Under the pieces are notes generated by a model, which did not search any database, had not been told where the DNA came from, and was given only the letters and a program-made list of their open reading frames with translations. A stretch of DNA of 64,000 nucleotides from Aureicoccus marinus. Lineage in GTDB: Bacteria; Bacteroidota; Bacteroidia; Flavobacteriales; Flavobacteriaceae. Numbering within the stretch: the stretch's first letter is position 1; each line of letters begins with the position of its first letter. The stretch spans positions 2,099,383 through 2,163,382 of the forward strand of contig NZ_MQVX01000001.1 in NCBI RefSeq assembly GCF_002954325.1, in the 5' to 3' direction. A program made the translations under genes and the position numbers. Shown here piece by piece: positions 52,617-60,371 of this stretch.

Positions 52617-53102
52617 ATGAAAACATCCGAATTCCTAGACCTGCTCAAAGAGCACAGCGGTAAATCCCTCCACTTCGAATACACACCGGGTAAGCGAGTG
52701 GGTAACCACTACCACATCACCGAAGTCAAAAACGTACAAATTGAAGCCGTCGACTGTGGTGGACGTGCCGATCAATGGTCAGAAACCGTCATTCAGCTTT
52801 GGGAAAGCGAAGCCGAAGCCGGAAAAGAAAAACCCATGTCGGCCTATAAAGCCCAAAGCATATTGAATCGGGTCCACGGAGTACGTCCGATGCAATTGGA
52901 TGCGTTGGTTAAATTTGAGTACGGCATCGATACCTTTCATACCGCACAACTTCCTGTTCAGGCCGCATACTTCAACGAGAATGAACTGTTGATCCAGCTC
53001 AAACCAGACATTACGGACTGCAAAGCCAAAGATGCCTGTGGCGTGCCCGAACATGCAGAAGCGACTCAGAACACCTGTCAACCCGGGAGCGGCTGTTGCT
53101 AA
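52617..53102 (+). CDS. DUF6428 family protein of the ars operon
   Basis: Start at 52617 (MKTSEFLDLLKEHSGKSLHF), 161 residues. The sequence shows SLHFEYTPGKRVGNHYHITE, VDCGGRADQWSETVIQLWES, and a Cys-rich tail (DCKAKDACGVPEHAEATQNT followed by CQPGSGCC). Such proteins are regularly located between arsR and arsC in Bacteroidota. The NHYHITE histidines and C-terminal Cys pairs suggest binding of As(III) or another soft metal. The exact role is not known. No signal peptide. Confidence 0.82.
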   Translation: MKTSEFLDLLKEHSGKSLHFEYTPGKRVGNHYHITEVKNVQIEAVDCGGRADQWSETVIQLWESEAEAGKEKPMSAYKAQSILNRVHGVRPMQLDALVKFEYGIDTFHTAQLPVQAAYFNENELLIQLKPDITDCKAKDACGVPEHAEATQNTCQPGSGCC

Positions 53103-53116
53103 AACCCTAAAAGCCC

Positions 53117-53632
53117 ATGCAGATTCGGAAGATGCATAACACCGATTGGTCTAGAGTACAGGACATTTACCAAAAAGGGCTGGACACTGGAATCGCCAGC
53201 TTCGAGACCGAAGTGCCTTCCTATGAAAAATGGGATACCAAGTTTCTGCAAACCGGACGCCTGGTGCTCGAAACCGAGGAAGGTGTGGTCGGGTGGACGG
53301 CCCTGAGTAAGGTCTCGCCTCGTTATGCCTACCGCGGGGTTGCAGAGGTAACCATCTACTTGCATCCCGACGCACAGGGTCAGGGATGGGGTAGCGCTCT
53401 GATGACTAAACTGATTGAAGAAAGTGAAGAGGCGGGTATTTGGACCCTGCATTCGGCGATCTTCCCTCAAAACGAAGCCAGCGTTCAACTCCACCTGAAA
53501 ATGGGTTTCCGTAAAATCGGACTCCGCCAGCGGGTCGCTTATCGCGATGGCCACTGGCACGACAACCTCCTGATGGAAAAAAGAAGTACAACCGTAGGAC
53601 TCAATAAGCCTACAACCTCAATACCCACTTAA
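53117..53632 (+). CDS. GNAT acetyltransferase, ArsN/phosphinothricin-acetyltransferase type
   Basis: A 171-residue GNAT enzyme. MQIRKMHNTDWSRVQDIYQK, GIASFETEVPSYEKWDTKFL, VVGWTALSKVSPRYAYRGVA, EVTIYLHPDAQGQGWGSALM (acetyl-CoA loop with Q-G-x-G-W/G), IFPQNEASVQLHLKMGFRKI and GLRQRVAYRDGHWHDNLLME follow the Pat/ArsN1 series. In ars operons this enzyme acetylates arsinothricin, an arsenic antibiotic; elsewhere phosphinothricin. Position in the arsenic cluster favours ArsN. It starts 14 bp after the DUF6428 gene. Confidence 0.88.
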   Translation: MQIRKMHNTDWSRVQDIYQKGLDTGIASFETEVPSYEKWDTKFLQTGRLVLETEEGVVGWTALSKVSPRYAYRGVAEVTIYLHPDAQGQGWGSALMTKLIEESEEAGIWTLHSAIFPQNEASVQLHLKMGFRKIGLRQRVAYRDGHWHDNLLMEKRSTTVGLNKPTTSIPT

Positions 53633-53642
53633 AATCCAACAC

Positions 53643-54059
53643 ATGAAAAACATCTTGGTTCTTTGTACAGGGAACTCCTGCCGTAGTCAAATGATGCACG
53701 GCTACCTCGCCCATATGCTCGAAGGAAAAGCGAGCATTTACAGCGCAGGAATCGAAACCCATGGCCTCAATAAACGGGCGGTGGCCATCATGAAAGAAGA
53801 CAACATCGATATTTCAGGGCATACCTCCAACCACGTAGCCGAATACGAAGGAATCGCCTGGGACTACATCATTACGGTCTGCGATCACGCGAACGAAAAC
53901 TGCCCTTTTATTCCAGCTCCGGCAGCCGAACGTCTGCACCACAACTTTTCAGACCCTTCTAAATTAAACGGGACAGAAGAACAAATACACGCGGCCTTCG
54001 AGAAAACACGTAACGAAATTCGAGAGTACGCGGCTGAGCTGGTTACTCGCGCATTTTAA
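53643..54059 (+). CDS. arsC: arsenate reductase, low-molecular-weight-phosphatase (thioredoxin-coupled) type
   Basis: A 138-residue enzyme reducing As(V) to As(III). The catalytic loop is LVLCTGNSCRSQMMHGYLAH (C-x5-R with Ser), followed by YSAGIETHGLNKRAVAIM, ITVCDHANENCPFIP (the Cys pair used in the intramolecular disulfide relay) and HHNFSDPSK with the general acid Asp. Length and motifs match the ArsC family typified by Staphylococcus pI258. It is the last gene of the cluster: the next gene is convergent, and no arsB, acr3 or arsM is present here. Confidence 0.94.
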   Translation: MKNILVLCTGNSCRSQMMHGYLAHMLEGKASIYSAGIETHGLNKRAVAIMKEDNIDISGHTSNHVAEYEGIAWDYIITVCDHANENCPFIPAPAAERLHHNFSDPSKLNGTEEQIHAAFEKTRNEIREYAAELVTRAF

Positions 54060-54065
54060 GACTTG

Positions 54066-55919
54066 CTAAGAGGTGGCGGATGCAGCGTCGTCCGCTGCCT
54101 TTGCCGTTTGAGCCCCTCCGCTGGCGTCCTGAAGCTTTCTTTCCAACTCGGCCTGAAACTCCTCCATGACGGGTTTTACCGTACTTTCTGGGAGGTCAGC
54201 TATGCGGATGTACATCAATCCATCCACGGCATGATTGAAGAGGGGATCGACATTGAAAGCGACCACCTTGGCGTTTTGCTTAATGTACTTTTTAATCAAC
54301 ACCGGCAAACGCAAACTCCCCGGTTCCACCTCATCAATGAGCTTATCAAACTTATTGAGGTCGGCTTGGGTTTCATCAAAAATGAATTCTTTGTCGGCAT
54401 CTTTGAGCTGCACCTTGAATTCCTTTTTTGGTCGAATGTATTGGGCCACATAAGGATCCCAATAGTTCGATTTCATGAATTCAATCATCAGAGATTTCGA
54501 AAAGTTCGAAAACTGATTACTGATACTCACCCCACCAATCAGGTATTTGTGTTCCGGGTAGCGGAGGGTGGTATGTACAATTCCTTTCCACAACAAAAAA
54601 AGCGGCATGGGTCTTTGCTGGTAAGAGCTAACGATATAGGCCCGGCCCATCTCGATCGACTGGCTCATCATATCGTATAACTCGGGTTCAAAGCGGAAAA
54701 GATCCTGCAGGTAAAAACCATCGATCCCGTACTTTTCGAATATCTGTGAACCCAAGCCCATTCTGTAAGCTCCTACCACACATTCGGCAGCACTGTCCCA
54801 CAAGAACATATGGTGGTAGTAGGCATCGAATTTATCGAGGTCGATCGGTTTGTTGGTCCCCTCCCCGATCTCGCGGAAGGTCAATTCCCGTTGACGGCCT
54901 ATCTCTTGCAACAAGAAAGGCATATCGTTTTCCTGGGCCAAAAACACTTCGTAGTTCTTACTCTGAAGCAAGCGGAGTTCCTTTTCCCGGAGTTTTTCAA
55001 TTTCTCCGATCAGGACCTCTTTTCGGACGGCACTGGCCACCTTGCGAGGGGGTTTCGGAATTTTGAGTTCCCCTCTAACCTTCTGTAAAAAGGGAGATTT
55101 CTCATATACATTGGCCAAGAGGTAGGTCTTCTTTCGGAGCAGATCCGAATAATCTTCCAGAGAGTCTGCTTCTTGTTGCGTCGCCACAGAAATCGGTTGC
55201 CCAATTCGCACCGTAATCGGTCTTCTTCGTTGAGAGGTCAATTCAGAAGGCAGCTTTGCCGTTCTAAAGACATCATTAATCTTGGAGAGCTGATAAAAAA
55301 GCCGGCTGTTGCGGGCGTGAAAATAAATAGGCACTACCGGCACCTCGGCCTTGCGAATCAATTTTAGAGCCGCCTCTTCCCAAGGCTTGTCTACCAGAAG
55401 TTTTCCTTCTCGGTAAGTCGACACTTCTCCCGCAGGAAAAACACCCAAAGGATGACCTTCTTTTAAGTGTTTGAGTGCATTCTTAAAACCTAAGATACTG
55501 CTCTGCGCATCCTTGTGATTCTCGAAGGGATTCACAGGCATGATGTAGGGCTTCAAGGGAGCAATTCGGTGAAGCAAAAAGTTGGCAATGATCTTGTAAT
55601 CCGTGTGCTGACTCAACAACAACTTAAGCAGTAGTACGCCATCAATACCTCCTAAAGGGTGATTGGAAATAGTGATGAAAGGTCCTTGTTTGGGGATACG
55701 CTTCAGGTCAGCTTCGGGTATATCAAACTGAATCTCGTAATGCTTCAAAATAGCATCCAGAAATTCCGGTGCCGACAAGTGCTGGTGCTTGTCGTAAAAA
55801 CGGTTCATGGTACTGATGCGAGTCGCTCTCATCAATAACCAACCCACAAATGTTCCGAGGACCCCGTAGCGATCCAGACGGATAGCCTGGGCTACTTCCT
55901 TCGCTGTTACTAATCCCAT
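54066..55919 (-). CDS. fused PlsC + hemolysin/GNAT acyltransferase, ornithine-lipid synthase OlsF type
   Basis: Start at ATG 55919 (MGLVTAKEVAQAIRLDRYGV), 617 residues; a longer start at 55952 is possible. The N-terminal part (about 60-290) is a PlsC O-acyltransferase: ITISNHPLGGIDGVLLLKLL (NHx4D), GVFPAGEVSTYREGK and VPVVPIYFHARNSRLF. The C-terminal part (about 320-560) is the hemolysin/OlsB-like N-acyltransferase: RELTFREIGEGTNKPIDLDK, AECVVGAYRMGLGSQ and YIVSSYQQRPMPLFLLWKGI. Order and length match OlsF, which makes ornithine lipid in both steps. The last ~30 residues are a low-complexity Ala/Asp tail. Confidence 0.88.
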   Translation of the reverse strand: MGLVTAKEVAQAIRLDRYGVLGTFVGWLLMRATRISTMNRFYDKHQHLSAPEFLDAILKHYEIQFDIPEADLKRIPKQGPFITISNHPLGGIDGVLLLKLLLSQHTDYKIIANFLLHRIAPLKPYIMPVNPFENHKDAQSSILGFKNALKHLKEGHPLGVFPAGEVSTYREGKLLVDKPWEEAALKLIRKAEVPVVPIYFHARNSRLFYQLSKINDVFRTAKLPSELTSQRRRPITVRIGQPISVATQQEADSLEDYSDLLRKKTYLLANVYEKSPFLQKVRGELKIPKPPRKVASAVRKEVLIGEIEKLREKELRLLQSKNYEVFLAQENDMPFLLQEIGRQRELTFREIGEGTNKPIDLDKFDAYYHHMFLWDSAAECVVGAYRMGLGSQIFEKYGIDGFYLQDLFRFEPELYDMMSQSIEMGRAYIVSSYQQRPMPLFLLWKGIVHTTLRYPEHKYLIGGVSISNQFSNFSKSLMIEFMKSNYWDPYVAQYIRPKKEFKVQLKDADKEFIFDETQADLNKFDKLIDEVEPGSLRLPVLIKKYIKQNAKVVAFNVDPLFNHAVDGLMYIRIADLPESTVKPVMEEFQAELERKLQDASGGAQTAKAADDAASATS

Positions 55920-55952
55920 AGTGGAGATAAATCCTACGGCTAAAGATAGCAA

Positions 55953-57200
55953 TTAGCGGGTAACCAACTGCACCGTTTCTCCATTGCGCTGTTCCAGCAC
56001 AACTTCCTTGTCTTTTCGAGTTTTTTCGACCGCCTCTTCGGTAAAATGACGGATGGTATAGAGATCGACATCACGGTAGCAGTTCACCTTGAATTGCTGC
56101 TCCAAGTCCTTGAGCAAAGCCTCCAGTCCTCCGAAACGGTTGTCGAGGCAAACCGAAAAACTAATGGCCGAATTTTGGATCAAATCTGTCTTCAGGCGGT
56201 ACTGGTGGAGCAAATCAAAAAGATTACTCAAGTGATGCTCCGCCATAAAAGAAAAATCCAGGGTGGACAACTGCAGTAGTACCTGCTTCTTTTTCACGAT
56301 GAAACAAGGGATTTCCGGCTTGATCTTTTTCCCTCGACCGACTTCCGTTCCCTTTTCTTTTGGCTGAATAAAGGAGCGAACGTAGAGCGGAATCTCTTTG
56401 CTTTGCAAGGGCTGCAAGGTTTTGGGGTGGATTACGGAAGCTCCGTAAAAAGCCAACTCAATGGCCTCACGATAAGACACTTGCTCCAATAGGGTGGTTT
56501 CTTCAAAATAACGGGGATCAGCATTGAGAACTCCGGAAACATCTTTCCAAATAGTGACTGACTCGGCGTCCAGGCAATAACCCAATATCGCAGCGGTATA
56601 ATCCGATCCTTCCCGACCCAATGTGGTCGTGAAGTTGTTTTCGTCACTTCCCAAAAATCCTTGGGTAATATACAGTGGCCCGGATTTTATTCCTTTTCGA
56701 ATGCGCGCTTGGGTCTGATCCCAATCGACCCCGGCATCCCGGTAATTTCGGTCTGTTTTGATGTAATGGCGCACGTCAATCCATTCATTTTCTAAGCCTT
56801 GCGACTGCAAATAATGGCTGACAAGTGCAGTGGACAAGAGTTCCCCATAACCCACTACCTGATCATAGACAAAGGCATATTTGGGAGAACGAATCCATTT
56901 TAAAAACCCACGCACCTCCTCAAAAAGCACTTGCAATCGAGTAAAAACAGGATCCCCCTCCTCAAAGAGTTCTTGAGCCAGGCTAAAGTGAAAGGATTCC
57001 ACCGGGTCAAGGGATTCAGAAAAGTCTTTCCCCTCCTTAAAGTAAGCTTCCACCACTTCCTCCATGGCATTGGTTGTCTTCCCCATAGCCGAGACCACCA
57101 AAAACACATCCGAATGCCCCGTTTGCTGTAAAAGACGGCAGAGGTTCTTCACTCCATCAGCATCCTTTACAGATGCTCCTCCAAACTTAAATACCTTCAT
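55953..57200 (-). CDS. aspartate kinase
   Basis: Phosphorylates aspartate, first step to lysine, threonine and methionine. 415 residues: MKVFKFGGASVKDADGVKNL (K-F-G-G-x-S motif), LVVSAMGKTTNAMEEVVEAY, FTTTLGREGSDYTAAILGYC, VTIWKDVSGVLNADPRYFEE and ASVIHPKTLQPLQSKEIPLY, then a regulatory region (about 290-415) with degenerate ACT-like strands (FMAEHHLSNLFDLLHQYRLK). Slightly shorter than two-ACT enzymes. It shares a transcript with the acetyltransferase upstream (4-bp overlap). It lies 33 bp upstream of the olsF start. Confidence 0.93.
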   Translation of the reverse strand: MKVFKFGGASVKDADGVKNLCRLLQQTGHSDVFLVVSAMGKTTNAMEEVVEAYFKEGKDFSESLDPVESFHFSLAQELFEEGDPVFTRLQVLFEEVRGFLKWIRSPKYAFVYDQVVGYGELLSTALVSHYLQSQGLENEWIDVRHYIKTDRNYRDAGVDWDQTQARIRKGIKSGPLYITQGFLGSDENNFTTTLGREGSDYTAAILGYCLDAESVTIWKDVSGVLNADPRYFEETTLLEQVSYREAIELAFYGASVIHPKTLQPLQSKEIPLYVRSFIQPKEKGTEVGRGKKIKPEIPCFIVKKKQVLLQLSTLDFSFMAEHHLSNLFDLLHQYRLKTDLIQNSAISFSVCLDNRFGGLEALLKDLEQQFKVNCYRDVDLYTIRHFTEEAVEKTRKDKEVVLEQRNGETVQLVTR

Positions 57201-57685
57201 CTGTTCTTAAAATAATCCTGTAAGGCCGTTCCATCCAATTGAACGACATGCCAATCCTCCATTACCCGGGCTCCGCGACTTCGGTAAAACTCGATGGCTT
57301 TTTCGTTCCAATCCAGGACTTCCCAGGATACACGCAAGACACCTTGCTCCTGCCCATAACGAACCACCTCATCCAGTAATTGTGCTCCGGCCCCTTGCCC
57401 TCTATAGGCTTGTTTAACCAAAAGATCCTCCAAATGCAGCACAATTCCTTTCCAGGTGCTGTACCGCGGGTAGACCAAAGCCATACCGACCAATTCTTCG
57501 TCTTCCTTCTCGGCGACAAAACAGCGAAAAGCTGGCTTAGACCCAAAACCATCGCGTTTTAAATCCTCAGCGCTGATCTCGACCTGCTCCGGTTCATTCT
57601 CGAAGTCGGCCAATTCCTGTATCATTTCCAATACAGCAGACATATCCGGTTCTTCGGCAAGTCGTATACGGAAAGCTGTTTCCAT
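57197..57685 (-). CDS. GNAT-family N-acetyltransferase (diamine acetyltransferase-like)
   Basis: A 162-residue acetyltransferase: FRIRLAEEPDMSAVLEMIQE, LADFENEPEQVEISAEDLKR, VGMALVYPRYSTWKGIVLHL, EDLLVKQAYRGQGAGAQLLD (acetyl-CoA R-G-x-G-A/x loop), and VLDWNEKAIEFYRSRGARVM. The EDLxV-x4-RGxG and NxxAIxFYxxxGA signatures match diamine/spermidine N-acetyltransferases or thialysine acetyltransferases. The amine acceptor is uncertain. Its stop overlaps the aspartate kinase start, and a promoter element is at 57708-57715. Confidence 0.87.
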   Translation of the reverse strand: METAFRIRLAEEPDMSAVLEMIQELADFENEPEQVEISAEDLKRDGFGSKPAFRCFVAEKEDEELVGMALVYPRYSTWKGIVLHLEDLLVKQAYRGQGAGAQLLDEVVRYGQEQGVLRVSWEVLDWNEKAIEFYRSRGARVMEDWHVVQLDGTALQDYFKNR

Positions 57686-57707
57686 GGCGTTTGTTATAAA
57701 TAAAACA

Positions 57708-57715
57708 CAAAGTTA
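57708..57715 (-). promoter_or_regulatory. TAnnTTTG promoter element of the acetyltransferase-aspartate kinase unit
   Basis: Plus-strand CAAAGTTA reads TAACTTTG on the minus strand, a full match, 22 bp before the ATG at 57685. Confidence 0.5.
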
Positions 57716-57819
57716 CAAATCAAAGAAAGCCCTTCCGAGCTTTCTTTTACGAAAACGTTATCGTATCACATTTTCATCGATATTTGTACTGGAAAAAACA
57801 ACCTCTACCTCGCTATTTC

Positions 57820-58842
57820 ATGGGAAAAATCAACAAAACGCTCGGAGAATTCATCATTGAGAACCAATCCTCATTTGCCTACTCCACGGGCGAACTTTCC
57901 AAACTCATTCACGCCATCCGCCTGGCCGCAAAAGTGGTTAACCACGAAGTCAACAAAGCCGGACTGGTAGACATCTTGGGAGATGCCGGTGATCAGAACG
58001 TACAAGGGGAAGACCAGCAAAAACTGGATATTTTAGCCAATGAAAAGTTCATCCAAACCCTGAAAAATAGAGAGATCGTTTGTGGTATTGCTTCAGAAGA
58101 AGAAGATTCATTTATCGAAGTCAATTCCCATGACGAACTCCATCAAAACAAGTATGTCGTGCTGATTGATCCACTAGATGGTTCTTCCAATATCGATGTC
58201 AATGTATCGGTGGGGACTATTTTCTCGGTGTACCGCCGGGTGACTCCCATCGGTAGTCCAGTGACTCTAGAAGACTTCCTCCAGCCCGGACGAAACCAGG
58301 TTGCAGCCGGTTACGTGGTCTACGGAACGTCGACCATGCTCGTCTACACCACTGGGCACGGAGTAAACGGTTTTACCTTGAACCCCGCCATTGGAACCTT
58401 TTACCTATCGAATCCCGATATGCAGTTCCCGGAAGATGGTAAAATTTACTCGGTCAATGAAGGAAACTACATTCACTTCCCACAAGGCGTAAAGGACTAC
58501 ATTAAGTACTGCCAGGAAGAAGACGGAGATCGTCCCTACACTTCACGATATATCGGATCCTTGGTTTCGGATTTCCACCGCAATATGATCAAAGGGGGAA
58601 TTTACATGTACCCCAAAAGCAGCAAAGCCAGTAACGGAAAGTTGCGCTTGCTGTACGAATGCAACCCCATGGCTTTTTTGGCGGAACAGGCCAAGGGTAA
58701 AGCGAGTAACGGCTACGAGCGCATATTGGATTTACAGCCAACGGAGCTACACCAACGCGTTCCCTTCTTCTGTGGAAGTCGAAAAATGGTAGAAAAAGCC
58801 GAATCCTTTATGGCCAAACACGAGGCCGTCGAATTCAAATAA
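57820..58842 (+). CDS. fbp: class 1 fructose-1,6-bisphosphatase
   Basis: Gluconeogenic phosphatase making fructose-6-phosphate. Start at ATG 57820 ([20 protein letters not shown]); a near-consensus promoter element GATATTTG at 57779-57786 excludes earlier starts. 340 residues: [35 protein letters not shown] (metal Glu), [20 protein letters not shown] (metal D-P-x-D-G-S), [40 protein letters not shown] and [16 protein letters not shown]-site Lys/Arg near the N-terminus cannot be judged. Divergent from the acetyltransferase gene. Confidence 0.95.
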   Translation: MGKINKTLGEFIIENQSSFAYSTGELSKLIHAIRLAAKVVNHEVNKAGLVDILGDAGDQNVQGEDQQKLDILANEKFIQTLKNREIVCGIASEEEDSFIEVNSHDELHQNKYVVLIDPLDGSSNIDVNVSVGTIFSVYRRVTPIGSPVTLEDFLQPGRNQVAAGYVVYGTSTMLVYTTGHGVNGFTLNPAIGTFYLSNPDMQFPEDGKIYSVNEGNYIHFPQGVKDYIKYCQEEDGDRPYTSRYIGSLVSDFHRNMIKGGIYMYPKSSKASNGKLRLLYECNPMAFLAEQAKGKASNGYERILDLQPTELHQRVPFFCGSRKMVEKAESFMAKHEAVEFK

Positions 58843-58845
58843 GTC

Positions 58846-59271
58846 TTAGTCCTTATTCACCAAGTAGTTAAAATCTTCAAAGCTGATCTGGCCGCAGAAG
58901 ATTTCGAAGGCACGCTCTATGAGTTTCGAAGCGTCCTCAGTAGAGTATCCCAATCCAATCGCGTAGCGCGCAATGAGGGACTTTTGATCCTCATCGATTT
59001 TATGATCAGCGAAGGCCATGCGGAAAAAGTCGAACAAACGCTTTAACCTCTTCTCCGAATCATGAGGAGTTTCGATGGGGTACTTGTTCTCTTTCTTCAT
59101 CACTTCGGCGTAGTCTTCCTCGCTGATGTTCAATTTAAAAGCAAAACGGTCCAAGATTTCTTTTTCGCTTGCGCTGATTTCGCCATCCACTGCAGCCAAA
59201 CTGGCCAAAGTAGCGAAGTGAGCCAAATTGCGTTTTTGTTCTCCGTGCTCGTATAAATCTAAAATCGGCAT
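58846..59271 (-). CDS. TerB-family protein
   Basis: A 141-residue cytosolic protein from ATG 59271 (MPILDLYEHGEQKRNLAHFA). An all-helical TerB domain fills it: ATLASLAAVDGEISASEKEI (acidic metal-binding D-G-x-I), LDRFAFKLNISEEDYAEVMK, and a second D-x-K-I-D-E-D-Q element in FADHKIDEDQKSLIARYAIG. TerB proteins link to tellurite resistance and membrane-associated stress complexes; stand-alone members are usually of unknown role. Convergent with fbp, with 3 bp between stops. Confidence 0.88.
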   Translation of the reverse strand: MPILDLYEHGEQKRNLAHFATLASLAAVDGEISASEKEILDRFAFKLNISEEDYAEVMKKENKYPIETPHDSEKRLKRLFDFFRMAFADHKIDEDQKSLIARYAIGLGYSTEDASKLIERAFEIFCGQISFEDFNYLVNKD

Positions 59272-59290
59272 GTGATCGAAAATTTGGTTG

Positions 59291-59298
59291 CAAATATA
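59291..59298 (-). promoter_or_regulatory. TAnnTTTG promoter element of the TerB gene
   Basis: Plus-strand CAAATATA reads TATATTTG on the minus strand. It is 19 bp before the ATG at 59271 and downstream of the earlier possible start at 59313, which it therefore argues against. Confidence 0.5.
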
Positions 59299-59357
59299 GC
59301 AGGAATTGAGCAATGACCTGCCTTAGCACGCAGAAGAATTCGTAATTTCAGCAGGCT

Positions 59358-60371
59358 ATGAAGGAACCACTGCTCGCATTTACCGAAAAAGGGATTTATT
59401 GCGCCGCGGCGGATGTTTACCTCGACCCTTGGAAACCCGTCGCCAAAGCCCTGATTACCCATGGTCACAGTGACCACAGTCGATGGGGTCACGGGCAGTA
59501 CATCACCCACCACCGCAATGTTCCCATCATTCGCCACCGACTCGGCGACATCCAGGTCCAGGGGGTGGAATGGGGCGAAAGCCTGCTTATTCGTGGAGTG
59601 CGTTTTCAATTCTTTCCGGCTGGTCATATCGTCGGCTCTTCCCAAATCCGAGTAGAATACCAGGGCGAAGTCTGGGTCTTTTCCGGGGATTATAAAACAG
59701 AAAACGATGGACTCTGCACGCCCTATGAAGTGGTGAAGTGCCACACCTTTATCACCGAATGCACCTTTGGCTTGCCGGTCTTCCGTTGGCGCCCCCAGGA
59801 AGAAGTGATGACGGACATCAACCGCTGGTGGGCCGAAAATAAAGCCGAAGGAAAAACCTCTGTCCTTTTTGGGTATTCCCTCGGCAAAGCCCAACGACTG
59901 CTGCACCTGCTCGATACCGAAATCGGAACCATTTACACCCACGGAGCCATCGAAAACATGAACGAGGTGCTCAGACCATTGATTGAATTAGCTCCGACAG
60001 AACGCATCACCGCAGATACCGCAAAAGAGGCAGTTAGGGGGAATTTGGTCCTGGCCCCACCAAGCGCACACGGCAGTACCTGGCTCCGCAAATGGGGTCC
60101 TTTCGAAACCGCCAGCGCCAGTGGCTGGATGGCTTTTCGAGGGGCCAGAAGAAGGCGTGCTATCGACAGAGGATTTGTTTTAAGCGACCACTGCGATTGG
60201 AGTCAGTTGCTCAAAAGCATCACGGCAACAGGAGCCGAAAAGGTGATCTGTACCCACGGCTATTCCGAACTCTTTGCTCGCTACCTCAACAGTAAAGGCT
60301 GGGATGCCCGCACGGTAGAAACACAATACGAAGGAGAAAGTCTAGAAGCCACCTCAACCGAAGCCCAGTGA
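59358..60371 (+). CDS. ligase-associated DNA exonuclease (MBL/beta-CASP fold)
   Basis: A 337-residue metallo-beta-lactamase-fold nuclease: ALITHGHSDHSRWGHGQYIT (metal HxHxDH), FFPAGHIVGSSQIRVEYQGE (metal His), VWVFSGDYKTENDGLC (metal Asp), CHTFITECTFGLPVFRW (beta-CASP region), SVLFGYSLGKAQRLLHLLD and FVLSDHCDWSQLLKSITATG. This is the 'ligase-associated exonuclease' that always precedes the ATP-dependent ligase in this cluster (related to CPSF/Artemis-type nucleases). It probably trims DNA ends. The GTG of the ligase overlaps its stop by 4 bp. Confidence 0.93.
   Translation: MKEPLLAFTEKGIYCAAADVYLDPWKPVAKALITHGHSDHSRWGHGQYITHHRNVPIIRHRLGDIQVQGVEWGESLLIRGVRFQFFPAGHIVGSSQIRVEYQGEVWVFSGDYKTENDGLCTPYEVVKCHTFITECTFGLPVFRWRPQEEVMTDINRWWAENKAEGKTSVLFGYSLGKAQRLLHLLDTEIGTIYTHGAIENMNEVLRPLIELAPTERITADTAKEAVRGNLVLAPPSAHGSTWLRKWGPFETASASGWMAFRGARRRRAIDRGFVLSDHCDWSQLLKSITATGAEKVICTHGYSELFARYLNSKGWDARTVETQYEGESLEATSTEAQ

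Noticed and set aside
54060-54680. Plus-strand open frame continuing the ars operon after arsC
   Set aside because: It is antisense to the conserved C-terminal acyltransferase domain of the OlsF-type gene and encodes nothing recognisable.
57784-57819. Earlier start of fbp at 57784
   Set aside because: It overlaps the near-consensus GATATTTG element, and family alignment starts at [11 protein letters not shown].
59272-59313. Earlier start of the TerB gene at 59313
   Set aside because: A perfect TATATTTG promoter element at 59291-59298 lies downstream of it, so translation from 59313 is unlikely.
59259-59942. 227-residue minus-strand open frame inside the exonuclease gene
   Set aside because: Antisense to conserved MBL nuclease motifs; composition is typical of a shadow frame.
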